A stretch of 64,000 nucleotides of DNA from Mesoflavibacter zeaxanthinifaciens DSM 18436 (GTDB lineage: Bacteria > Bacteroidota > Bacteroidia > Flavobacteriales > Flavobacteriaceae), in the NCBI RefSeq assembly GCF_000422365.1, contig NZ_AULQ01000001.1, forward strand, positions 62,001 to 126,000, read 5' to 3'. Each line of letters begins with the position of its first letter. Within the stretch, counting starts at the first letter, position 1. Shown piece after piece: positions 54,993 through 62,694 of this stretch. Position numbers and translations under genes: made by a program. The notes below the pieces were generated by a model that was not told where the DNA came from, did no database searches, and saw only the letters and a program-made list of their open reading frames with translations.

Positions 54993-56441
54993 TTAAAGCA
55001 TTGGTACATCTTCCGGTTCTAAATACATGTTTGTACCAGTTGGCGTGTGTTTATTTGAGTAATCAAATATTTTAATTTTGTGTTCAGTAAAGGTTTCTCC
55101 TGTTCTTCCATTACCTGTTAGGTGTTGTATGGCTCTAGCTAAAAGCGGTTCGTCTTGTTGTCCTAAAACGCCTAAATTAGATAAACTTTCATCTAAAGAT
55201 ATATCTGGTGTTAAACCATTAATATAGTCTGAAAAACCCTCTGCATTTTCACTTCTTCCAACTAAAGGTTGCATTGCCCAAGTGTGATTAGGATTTATAC
55301 TTCCGTTACAGTCTGTATTTGGTGGTAAAAAAGCACAGTCAGGATTGTCGTAAAGTGTTATTGAGAATTCATTTTTTCCTCTAGTTACATCTCCAATATG
55401 AATAACATCAATGTAAGGTTCTAGTGTGTTTATAACTAATTCGCTAGCAGAAGCAGAAGAGTTTTGAGCTAATATGTATACTTTATTAAGATTTAAACTA
55501 TTTATAGAATTTCCGTTAGAAAGCGTTTGAGTAAAGTATCGCGTAACATCTTCATCTGTAAAAGTAGATTGAATTTTGTTATTCCAAATTTGTTTTAAGT
55601 ATACATCGTTAGTAGTGTTTCCTGTAATCATACTACCTAAATTAATAGCACTATTTACACTGCCACCAGGATTATACCTAAGGTCAAGCACTAATTCATC
55701 TACACCTTCAGCAACAAAATTTGCAAAGACTTGGTTAAGTTGTTGGTCGTAGTCACTTAAAAAACGGTTGTACATTAAATAACCTACTTTTATACCGTTT
55801 ACTTCAAAAGTGTTAGAAATATAAATTGGATTTTCTTGATAGATTTGTTTTGTAAGCGTAATTTCTTCACCTGTCAAAATCAAGTTGTCATTATTATCTA
55901 GTTCTGCCAAACCAATAGTATAAACGTCGCTAGATATAAGACTTAAGTAATTATCTTCAGTTAATTGTGTTCCGTTTACGGTTAAAAAAATATCGCCACG
56001 TATAACGTTATTTTCAGAAGCACTAGAGTTTGGTAAAACGTATTGTACATAACCAAAAACATTTGGACCATTATCTATTAGCCCTAATCCAAAAGCCATA
56101 CCGTTATTTTTGGATACGCCACTTAAAGAGCCACTTAAAGCAAAATAATCGTCAACAATCCAGCTAAATCTATCTTCATCACTTAAAAGTGAATAAAATA
56201 ATTGGTTAGGCGAATCAAAGCTATTTAAAAAATTAATGTAGTCTGTATCGTTAGAAAATCTGTTGTCAGCCAAATCTGGAGCGCTATCGGTACCTTGCCA
56301 AAAGTACCATAGATTAAGACCTTTCCATACAAAATCTTTAATCTCGGTATCAGAAATAGGATCATCATCAATATCACTAAAACAACTTGTTAGGGCAAGA
56401 AAAAGTAGCCCGATAACGGAAAATTTGTAATTCAATTTCAT
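54993..56441 (-). CDS. S41-family C-terminal processing peptidase lipoprotein
   Basis: 482 residues. Lipobox LALTSC (Cys20) followed by FSDIDDD, so it may be exported to the cell surface. A PDZ-like region is followed by the S41 tail-specific protease core: VDELVLDLRYNPGGSV, then the nucleophile region LAQNSSASASELVINTLE and the general base Lys in GDVTRGKNEF. It cleaves proteins; the substrate is unknown. It is a single gene, divergent from the second ECF sigma gene. Confidence 0.9.
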   Translation of the reverse strand: MKLNYKFSVIGLLFLALTSCFSDIDDDPISDTEIKDFVWKGLNLWYFWQGTDSAPDLADNRFSNDTDYINFLNSFDSPNQLFYSLLSDEDRFSWIVDDYFALSGSLSGVSKNNGMAFGLGLIDNGPNVFGYVQYVLPNSSASENNVIRGDIFLTVNGTQLTEDNYLSLISSDVYTIGLAELDNNDNLILTGEEITLTKQIYQENPIYISNTFEVNGIKVGYLMYNRFLSDYDQQLNQVFANFVAEGVDELVLDLRYNPGGSVNSAINLGSMITGNTTNDVYLKQIWNNKIQSTFTDEDVTRYFTQTLSNGNSINSLNLNKVYILAQNSSASASELVINTLEPYIDVIHIGDVTRGKNEFSITLYDNPDCAFLPPNTDCNGSINPNHTWAMQPLVGRSENAEGFSDYINGLTPDISLDESLSNLGVLGQQDEPLLARAIQHLTGNGRTGETFTEHKIKIFDYSNKHTPTGTNMYLEPEDVPML

Positions 56442-56551
56442 AGTTTTCTTTTCAATTTTTCTACTTAAAAGTACTTAATTTACAATCAAATAAAAAAACT
56501 TTGTAACAAAATTAATAGTTACTCGTCGTAATAGAAACCACCAAAACCAAA

Positions 56552-57061
56552 ATGACACAGACTGAGTTTTTAAATACAGTAATGCCTTTTAAGGATAAAG
56601 TATTTCGTTTAGCAAAGCGATTACTTGTATCTAAAGAAGAAGCAGAAGATGCAACTCAAGAAGTGTTATTAAAGTTATGGAGAAATAAAGGTAAAATAAG
56701 CGATTATAAAAACGTAGAAGCGTTTTCTATGACCATGACAAAAAACTTTTGCTTGGATAAATTAAAGTCTAAACAAGCACAAAATTTAAAGATTGTTCAT
56801 AGTAACTATCAAGATCATAAAGTAGCCTTGCAAAAACAAGTAGAGCTTAACGACAGTATGAGCTGGATAGCAAAAATAATTGAAGATTTACCAGAGCAAC
56901 AAAAAATGGTCATACAACTTAGAGATATTGAACAATATGACTTTGACGAAATAGCAAAAATGCTAGATATGAAACCTACAGCAATACGTGTAGCCTTATC
57001 TAGAGCAAGAAAAACAATAAGAGAACAACTAACAAAAACACATAGTTATGGTGTTAAATAA
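56552..57061 (+). CDS. ECF RNA polymerase sigma factor
   Basis: 169 residues with region 2 (SKEEAEDATQEVLLKLWRNK and EAFSMTMTKNFCLDKLKS) and region 4 (LPEQQKMVIQLRDIEQYDFD with EIAKMLDMKPTAIRVALSRA). It heads a four-gene cluster with a small membrane protein and two DUF4252 proteins. Its end overlaps the next gene by 14 bases, a coupling usual for sigma/anti-sigma pairs. Confidence 0.93.
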   Translation: MTQTEFLNTVMPFKDKVFRLAKRLLVSKEEAEDATQEVLLKLWRNKGKISDYKNVEAFSMTMTKNFCLDKLKSKQAQNLKIVHSNYQDHKVALQKQVELNDSMSWIAKIIEDLPEQQKMVIQLRDIEQYDFDEIAKMLDMKPTAIRVALSRARKTIREQLTKTHSYGVK

Positions 57062-57503
57062 GATAGAAAAATTAATTGAAAAGTACGAAAACGGAGAAAC
57101 AACGCTTAAAGAAGAAGCACAGTTAAAAGACTATTTTTCGCAAGAAACTGTAGCGCCTCATTTACAGCATTACAAAGCCATGTTTAATTACTTTTCTTTT
57201 AACCAGCAAGAAACCTTTACTAAACAACTTCCATTAAAAACTAAAACGAAATTTAATTATAAGTGGTTAAGTGTTGCAGCAGTAATTGCGTTGATGGTTG
57301 GGTTTTATTTTAATCAAAATGAAACTATTACAGAACAAGACAAACAAGATTATGAAAAAGCAAAATCATATTTACAGTTAGTATCTCAAACCCTTAATAA
57401 AGGGACTAAACAAGTAGAGTATTTAACCGCAATAAACCAAGCAGGTAAACAGGTTAACTATTTAAAAGAAATGAACAACCCAATAGAAAGAATTTACAAA
57501 TAA
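57048..57503 (+). CDS. Putative anti-sigma factor membrane protein
   Basis: 151 residues. The N-terminal cytoplasmic region contains IEKYENGETTLKEEAQLKDY with YFSQE, a motif common at the start of Bacteroidetes proteins encoded after ECF sigma factors. One membrane helix lies at about 73-87 (WLSVAAVIALMVGFYF), followed by a periplasmic helical tail. It overlaps the sigma gene by 14 bases. Role as the cognate anti-sigma factor is inferred from layout and position. Confidence 0.78.
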   Translation: MVLNKIEKLIEKYENGETTLKEEAQLKDYFSQETVAPHLQHYKAMFNYFSFNQQETFTKQLPLKTKTKFNYKWLSVAAVIALMVGFYFNQNETITEQDKQDYEKAKSYLQLVSQTLNKGTKQVEYLTAINQAGKQVNYLKEMNNPIERIYK

Positions 57504-57510
57504 AAACAAG

Positions 57511-58101
57511 ATGAAAACAACTAAAACAAATACAATGAAAAAATCAATATTAATAGCAGTAATAGCATTATTAATGCTTCCTTTATCAGGAATGGCTCAA
57601 AATGTTTTTGAAAAATATAGTGATAACGAAAACGTAACTTATGTTTCAATAAAGCCAAAAATGTTTCAAATGTTAGCAAAAATGGATATAAATACAGACG
57701 ATCCAGAAGCGCAAGAATACATTAATATGGTAAATAGTATTACCAGTTTTAAAACTATGGCAACAGACGATAAAGATATTTCTTCAGATATCGTAAAATG
57801 GGTAAAATCAAGAAGCGCATCTTTAGAAGAACTTATGATGATTAAAGACGATGGTGTAAATATGACGTTTTATATTAAAGAAGGTAAAGACGAAGATCAT
57901 GTAAGCGAATTATTAATGTTTGTTAATGGTTTAGAAGCTGTTACAAAAAACAGTAATATTGAAATTAACGGGAAAAAGCGAAGTATAGAAACCGTAGTAA
58001 TTAGTATAACTGGAGATATAGATTTAAATCAAATATCTAAACTTGCTAACAAAATGAATTTACCTGGTGGCGATGAATTAGAGAAAAAAAATAAAAAATA
58101 A
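57511..58101 (+). CDS. DUF4252 family secreted protein
   Basis: 196 residues, with a signal peptide ending LPLSGMAQ. An internal ATG at 57535 (MKKSILIAV) could be the real start and gives a more typical signal peptide. The mature region NVFEKYSDNENVTYVSIKPK followed by MFQMLAKM and the KDDGVNMTFYIKEGKDEDHV segment are DUF4252 hallmarks. Often encoded after ECF sigma/anti-sigma pairs in flavobacteria; function unknown. The next gene is a lipoprotein of the same family. Confidence 0.85.
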   Translation: MKTTKTNTMKKSILIAVIALLMLPLSGMAQNVFEKYSDNENVTYVSIKPKMFQMLAKMDINTDDPEAQEYINMVNSITSFKTMATDDKDISSDIVKWVKSRSASLEELMMIKDDGVNMTFYIKEGKDEDHVSELLMFVNGLEAVTKNSNIEINGKKRSIETVVISITGDIDLNQISKLANKMNLPGGDELEKKNKK

Positions 58102-58106
58102 ACATC

Positions 58107-58649
58107 ATGAAAAGCCAACTAAGATCAATACTAACCATACTTACTTTAGCACTGTTTTTTGTAAGTTGTAAAGATGAAAACTCTATACAAACCTATTTTG
58201 TAGATCATAAAGAGCAAGCAGAGTTTTTATCATTAGATTTATCTGCAAAGATGATAGATCTGTCTAAAGCAGATTTGTCACCAGAACAGAAAGAAGCCTA
58301 TAACTCAGTTAAAAAATTAGATGTGTTAGCTTACCGTGTTAATGATGGAGATATCGTAGCTTATGAACAAGAACTTCAAAAAGCAAAAAAAGTACTAAAT
58401 AATGATAAGTACGAAGAGTTGATGGAGTTTAAAGATAATGGTATAAGTTTTAAAATAAGTACGATAGGTAATGAAAACACAGTAGACGAGTTTTTAGTAC
58501 TTGCAAACTCAAAAGAAATGGGTTTTACATTTGTCAGAGTAATAGGTGATGAGATGAAACCAGAACAATTAGTAAAATTAATAACCGAACTTCAACACGC
58601 AGATGTTGATAATAACCAACTAAATCAATTATTTAATTATTTTAAATAA
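58107..58649 (+). CDS. DUF4252 family lipoprotein
   Basis: 180 residues. Lipobox ALFFVSC (Cys21). The body follows the same pattern as the preceding gene (LSLDLSAKMIDLSKADLSPE near the start, MEFKDNGISFKISTIGNEN later), so the pair are paralogues that differ in anchoring: one soluble, one lipidated. Last gene of the ECF cluster; ends in a strong terminator. Confidence 0.82.
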   Translation: MKSQLRSILTILTLALFFVSCKDENSIQTYFVDHKEQAEFLSLDLSAKMIDLSKADLSPEQKEAYNSVKKLDVLAYRVNDGDIVAYEQELQKAKKVLNNDKYEELMEFKDNGISFKISTIGNENTVDEFLVLANSKEMGFTFVRVIGDEMKPEQLVKLITELQHADVDNNQLNQLFNYFK

Positions 58650-58670
58650 TTAAGGTTTAAATGTTAATTA

Positions 58671-58703
58671 AAAAGGCTTATCTGTTTAGATAAGCCTTTT
58701 TTT
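58671..58703. terminator. Terminator of the ECF/DUF4252 cluster
   Basis: Stem AAAAGGCTTATCT with AGATAAGCCTTTT, T-run. It also lies just beyond the stop of the small gene downstream of purB on the other strand and can serve both. Confidence 0.85.
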
Positions 58704-58711
58704 ATTTTTTA

Positions 58712-58888
58712 TCAAACGTCATCGTCTGGTTCTTTTTTAATTAAAATTAAATTAACAATAACAAGACAAAAAGAAATAAGTAAAGCACCAATAACAATAG
58801 GATTGTATAACACATCAAATAAACCTCCTAAAAAAAATACTAGAAGGGTTATGGTTGCAAATAATATAGAAGTCTTGTCTTTAAACAT
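58712..58888 (-). CDS. 58-residue two-TM small membrane protein
   Basis: ATG at 58886-58888, stop TGA at 58712-58714. The product starts MFKDKTSILFATITLLVFFL, has a second helix VIGALLISFCLVIVNLILI and ends KKEPDDDV. The start lies 1 base after the purB stop codon, so translation is probably coupled to purB. Two clean helices, the tight spacing and a shared terminator support a real gene. I do not recognise a family. Confidence 0.7.
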   Translation of the reverse strand: MFKDKTSILFATITLLVFFLGGLFDVLYNPIVIGALLISFCLVIVNLILIKKEPDDDV

Positions 58889-58889
58889 T

Positions 58890-60233
58890 TTAAATTCCTG
58901 TATAGTTACTAGGTGTTATAGCTTTTAATTCATTTTTTATCGAATCATTTACGTCTAATGTATCAATAAAATTTGAAATAGAATTTTGGTTTATAGTTTC
59001 ATTAGTTCTTGTTAAACCTTTTAAAGCTTCGTAAGGGTTAGGATAACCTTCACGTCTTAAAATGGTTTGAATGGCTTCTGCAACTACAGCCCAATTGTTT
59101 TCTAAGTCATCAGCAAACTTAACTTCGTTTAAAAGTAATTTACCTAAACCTTTTAAAGTTGAAGCAAAGCCAATTAAAGTATGTCCAAATGGTACACCAA
59201 CATTACGTAAAACTGTACTATCTGTAAGGTCGCGTTGTAATCTAGATATCGGTAATTTTGCAGAAAGATGCTCGAAAATAGCATTTGCAATACCTAAGTT
59301 TCCTTCAGAGTTTTCAAAATCTATAGGATTTACTTTATGTGGCATTGCGCTACTACCAACTTCTCCTTTTTTAATTTTTTGCTTAAAATAGTCCATAGAC
59401 ACATACGTCCAAATATCTCTGTCAAGGTCAATTATAATGGTGTTGATGCGTTTTAAGCAGTCAAATAAAGCAGCCATGTGGTCATAATGCTCTATTTGTG
59501 TTGTTGGGAAAGAATGTTGTAAACCTAATTTTTCTTGAACAAAACTAGTCCCAAAAGCTTTCCAATCTATATTTGGATATGCAACTTTGTGTGCGTTGTA
59601 ATTACCTGTTGCACCACCAAATTTTGCAGCGCTTGGTATATCGTTAAGTAAGTTAAATTGCTCTTCAAGTCTCACAACAAAAACCATAATCTCTTTTCCT
59701 AATCGTGTAGGAGATGCTGGTTGACCGTGTGTTCTGGCAAGCATTGGTACATCTTTCCACTCTTCAGCAAGACGTTTTAATTCTTTTAAAACATTAAGGT
59801 ATTCTGGTACGTAAGCATCATTCATTGCTTCCTTAATACTTAATGGTATTGCTGTATTATTAATATCTTGAGAGGTTAAACCAAAGTGAATAAATTCTTT
59901 ATGATCACTTAGTCCAAGTGTATCAAACTTTTCTTTAATAAAGTATTCAACTGCTTTTACATCGTGGTTGGTTACTTTTTCTATGTCTTTGATGGCTTGC
60001 GCGTCTTCAGAAGAAAATTCTTTGTAAATTTTTCTAAGGTCTTCAAATACAGATGTATTAACATTCTCTAGTTGAGGTAATGGCACTTCACAAAGCGCAA
60101 TAAAATATTCAATTTCAACTAAAACACGATATTTGATTAATGCTTCTTCAGAGAAAAAATCTTGTAACTTTTCTACTTTATTTCTGTATCTACCATCAAT
60201 AGGAGAGATGGCATTTAATTGGCTTAAAGACAT
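58890..60233 (-). CDS. purB: Adenylosuccinate lyase
   Basis: 447 residues, the long (E. coli-like) class. It starts SLSQLNAISPIDGRYRNKV, has the fumarase/aspartase-superfamily signature GSSAMPHKVNPIDFENSEGN, the catalytic-His region ARTHGQPASPTRLGKE and THHDV-type TNHDVKAVEYFIKE. It converts adenylosuccinate to AMP and SAICAR to AICAR in purine synthesis. A promoter-like TTG/TATCTTTA pair lies upstream and the small membrane gene follows. Confidence 0.97.
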   Translation of the reverse strand: MSLSQLNAISPIDGRYRNKVEKLQDFFSEEALIKYRVLVEIEYFIALCEVPLPQLENVNTSVFEDLRKIYKEFSSEDAQAIKDIEKVTNHDVKAVEYFIKEKFDTLGLSDHKEFIHFGLTSQDINNTAIPLSIKEAMNDAYVPEYLNVLKELKRLAEEWKDVPMLARTHGQPASPTRLGKEIMVFVVRLEEQFNLLNDIPSAAKFGGATGNYNAHKVAYPNIDWKAFGTSFVQEKLGLQHSFPTTQIEHYDHMAALFDCLKRINTIIIDLDRDIWTYVSMDYFKQKIKKGEVGSSAMPHKVNPIDFENSEGNLGIANAIFEHLSAKLPISRLQRDLTDSTVLRNVGVPFGHTLIGFASTLKGLGKLLLNEVKFADDLENNWAVVAEAIQTILRREGYPNPYEALKGLTRTNETINQNSISNFIDTLDVNDSIKNELKAITPSNYTGI

Positions 60234-60258
60234 ATTTTGCTTGTTTTTTTGAAAGGCA

Positions 60259-60286
60259 TAAAGATAGTTTTTTAAGAGGAAGACAA
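60259..60286 (-). promoter_or_regulatory. Promoter of purB
   Basis: Minus-strand TTG (60284-60286), a 17-base spacer and TATCTTTA (60259-60266), one mismatch from TAnnTTTG, about 25 bases before the purB start. Confidence 0.45.
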
Positions 60287-60318
60287 AAATTAATCAGTCT
60301 ATAATTTTTTCAAAAAAG

Positions 60319-60882
60319 TTAAGCTTTGATTTTTTTTAAAATGTGTCTTGCTCTAGCTTTAAAAGCGGCACTTTCATTATAAAAATCACGCTCTAATATA
60401 ATAGCTAATTCTGGATGGATCCAATTAAATTCTTTTCCAAAAAGGTATAAAGTAGTCATAGAATACGCTTTAGGTGCTACTTTATAATCTCCAATCATAT
60501 ACTCAAAAGCGACTTCAATAATACGTTCTTTATGCGTTTGTGTTAAAGCGTCTTTTATTTTATTTTCTGTTTTAGAAAAGTAGGCGTTAGCTAAGTATTC
60601 GCAAATTTTAGCAACTGGTCTAACCGCTTGTTCTTTTTTAACCTGATGCATGTTTGTGGTAAATAGATCTAAATAAGGAATGATAACATTTAAATTATCC
60701 TTGCATACAAACTCTAAAACCCATGCTGCTCTTGGAGAAACTTTATCATCAACTTGCATTAAAATCTCAATAAGTTTTGGGATCAAACTACTGTCATTAA
60801 TAACCATTTGTGCATAATACATTCTTTTTTCTCTAGAATGGTTAACGTAATTTAATTCTTTATAAAGTGTTTCTGTAGTCAA
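60319..60882 (-). CDS. HEAT-like helical repeat protein
   Basis: 187 residues, all helical. Repeats such as SLIPKLIEILMQVDDKVSPR, AAWVLEFVCKDNLNVIIPYL and AVRPVAKICEYLANAYF suggest an alpha-alpha superhelix of HEAT type. The family is often labelled adenylosuccinate lyase in flavobacteria only because it lies next to purB; none of the lyase motifs is present. Likely a protein-interaction scaffold; function unknown. Confidence 0.72.
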   Translation of the reverse strand: MTTETLYKELNYVNHSREKRMYYAQMVINDSSLIPKLIEILMQVDDKVSPRAAWVLEFVCKDNLNVIIPYLDLFTTNMHQVKKEQAVRPVAKICEYLANAYFSKTENKIKDALTQTHKERIIEVAFEYMIGDYKVAPKAYSMTTLYLFGKEFNWIHPELAIILERDFYNESAAFKARARHILKKIKA

Positions 60883-60916
60883 GATTTACTATTTTTAGCG
60901 TTTAAATTTAATTAAA

Positions 60917-61393
60917 ATGAAAATAGTAAAGAAAATTCTAATAGCATTGCTTGTGGTTTTAGTTATTGCTCAATTTTTTTCTCCAGATAAAAATACAGGA
61001 GACACTAAAGATCTTACTGCTTTTTTAGAAGAGACAAATCCAAATGAAGAGGTTAAAGCTATTTTAAAAAATACTTGTTTTGATTGTCATAGTAGTAATA
61101 CAGTTTACCCATGGTATAGTAAAATTACACCAGTAAATTATTGGATGGCAGAACATGTAGAAGACGGAAAAAAACACCTAAACTTTTCTAAATGGTCAGA
61201 ATATTCTGTAAAAAGAAAAGATCATAAATTTGAAGAATTAATAGAAGAAGTAGAAGAAAAAGAAATGCCTTTACCTAGCTATACTTGGTCCCATACAGAA
61301 GCAGATTTAAGTCCAGAACAAATTGAAGCTGTTGTTGCTTGGGCAAAAAAAGTACGCATGGGTTATGCATTGCAATCTATTCCTCAAAAATAA
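60917..61393 (+). CDS. Membrane-anchored haem-binding protein
   Basis: 158 residues. One N-terminal helix (about 5-21), then a cytochrome-type CxxCH haem motif CFDCHSSNTVYPWYSKI (Cys54-His58), followed by NYWMAEHVEDGKKHLNFSKW. This is the Haem_bd domain of Bacteroidetes, probably periplasmic with covalently attached haem. It may act in electron transfer; its partner is unknown. It precedes the glycosyltransferase gene by 3 bases. Confidence 0.88.
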   Translation: MKIVKKILIALLVVLVIAQFFSPDKNTGDTKDLTAFLEETNPNEEVKAILKNTCFDCHSSNTVYPWYSKITPVNYWMAEHVEDGKKHLNFSKWSEYSVKRKDHKFEELIEEVEEKEMPLPSYTWSHTEADLSPEQIEAVVAWAKKVRMGYALQSIPQK

Positions 61394-61396
61394 TAA

Positions 61397-62632
61397 ATGA
61401 GTAAAAAGTTATTAATCATAGGGTTTGTTTGGCCAGAACCTAAAAGTTCGGCTGCAGGTAGTAGGATGTTACAGCTTATTGAAATGTTTCAGCAAGCTGA
61501 TTACAATATTACTTTTGCTACAACTTGTAGTAAAACAGATAACGCTTATGATCTTGAATCTATTAATATAAAAGTTGAAAGCATTAAGTTGAACGACTCT
61601 AGTTTTGATACTTTTATAAAAAAACTAAACCCAAATATTGTCCTTTTTGATCGTTTTATGACCGAAGAACAGTTTGGTTGGCGTGTTGCAGAGCAGTGTC
61701 CTGATGCTTTAAGAATTTTAGATACAGAAGATTTACATTTTTTAAGAAAAGGAAGACAACAAGCTTTAAAGGATCAAGCTCTTTTTAATATTTCTTATTT
61801 ACAAAATGATTTTGCAAAACGCGAAATTGCAAGCATTTTAAGATCAGATTTAAGTTTGATCATCTCTCAAGTAGAACAAGATATCTTAATAACACAGTTT
61901 AATATAAGCCCAAACTTACTGTATTATTTACCTTTTATGTTGGATCCAGTGTCTATTGAGGATCAAAAACAAGTTCCTAATTTTAAGCAACGTCAACACT
62001 TTGTAACCATTGGTAATTTTTTACATCAGCCTAACGAAGATGCGGTAAATTACCTTAAAACCGATATTTGGCCATTAATAAGAAAAGAATTGCCAAAAGC
62101 CGAAATGCATGTATATGGCGCATATGTATCACAAAAACATTTACAATTAAATGATCCTAAAAATGGATTTTTAATTAAAGGATTTGCCGAAGACGTTTCA
62201 GAAGTTGTAAAACAAGCCAAAGTACTTTTAGCACCATTACGTTTTGGTGCTGGTTTAAAAGGAAAAATTATTGATGCCATGAAAACAGGGACACCTTGTG
62301 TAACAACAACTATTGGAGCAGAAGGTATGTATGGTACATTAAAAGACACTAATGCTTTTATAGAAGATGATGCCAAAAATTTTGCTAAACAAGCGGTAGA
62401 GCTTTATACCAACAAAATTTATTGGCGTGGTAAACAAAAAAATGGGTTTAGAATACTTAATACATTTTTTGACAAAAATATCTACTTAAAAGATACTATT
62501 GAAACTATAAAGCATATTGAAGCCGAATTACCGCTTCGTCGTCAAAAAAACTTCATAGGACAAATACTACAACATCATACACTACAAAGTAATAAGTATA
62601 TGAGTAAGTGGATAGAAGAGAAGAATAAATAA
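61397..62632 (+). CDS. GT4-like glycosyltransferase
   Basis: 411 residues with the two-lobed GT-B layout: N-terminal LLIIGFVWPEPKSSAAGSRM and C-terminal HFVTIGNFLHQPNEDAVNYL, then APLRFGAGLKGKIIDAMKTG with TPCVTTTIGAEGM, which is the nucleotide-sugar binding and conserved GT4 end region. It transfers a sugar to an unknown acceptor, probably for a surface glycan. It appears to be the second gene of a unit with the haem-binding protein. Confidence 0.85.
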   Translation: MSKKLLIIGFVWPEPKSSAAGSRMLQLIEMFQQADYNITFATTCSKTDNAYDLESINIKVESIKLNDSSFDTFIKKLNPNIVLFDRFMTEEQFGWRVAEQCPDALRILDTEDLHFLRKGRQQALKDQALFNISYLQNDFAKREIASILRSDLSLIISQVEQDILITQFNISPNLLYYLPFMLDPVSIEDQKQVPNFKQRQHFVTIGNFLHQPNEDAVNYLKTDIWPLIRKELPKAEMHVYGAYVSQKHLQLNDPKNGFLIKGFAEDVSEVVKQAKVLLAPLRFGAGLKGKIIDAMKTGTPCVTTTIGAEGMYGTLKDTNAFIEDDAKNFAKQAVELYTNKIYWRGKQKNGFRILNTFFDKNIYLKDTIETIKHIEAELPLRRQKNFIGQILQHHTLQSNKYMSKWIEEKNK

Positions 62633-62694
62633 AATAGAACATTACATTACTCTTTTTATTACTTTCGCAACCCTAAACTTATAGGATTATTTTT

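Noticed and set aside
60319-60882. Annotation as adenylosuccinate lyase
   Set aside because: No lyase signature or catalytic His; the protein is a short HEAT-like helical repeat. The real purB is at 58890-60233.
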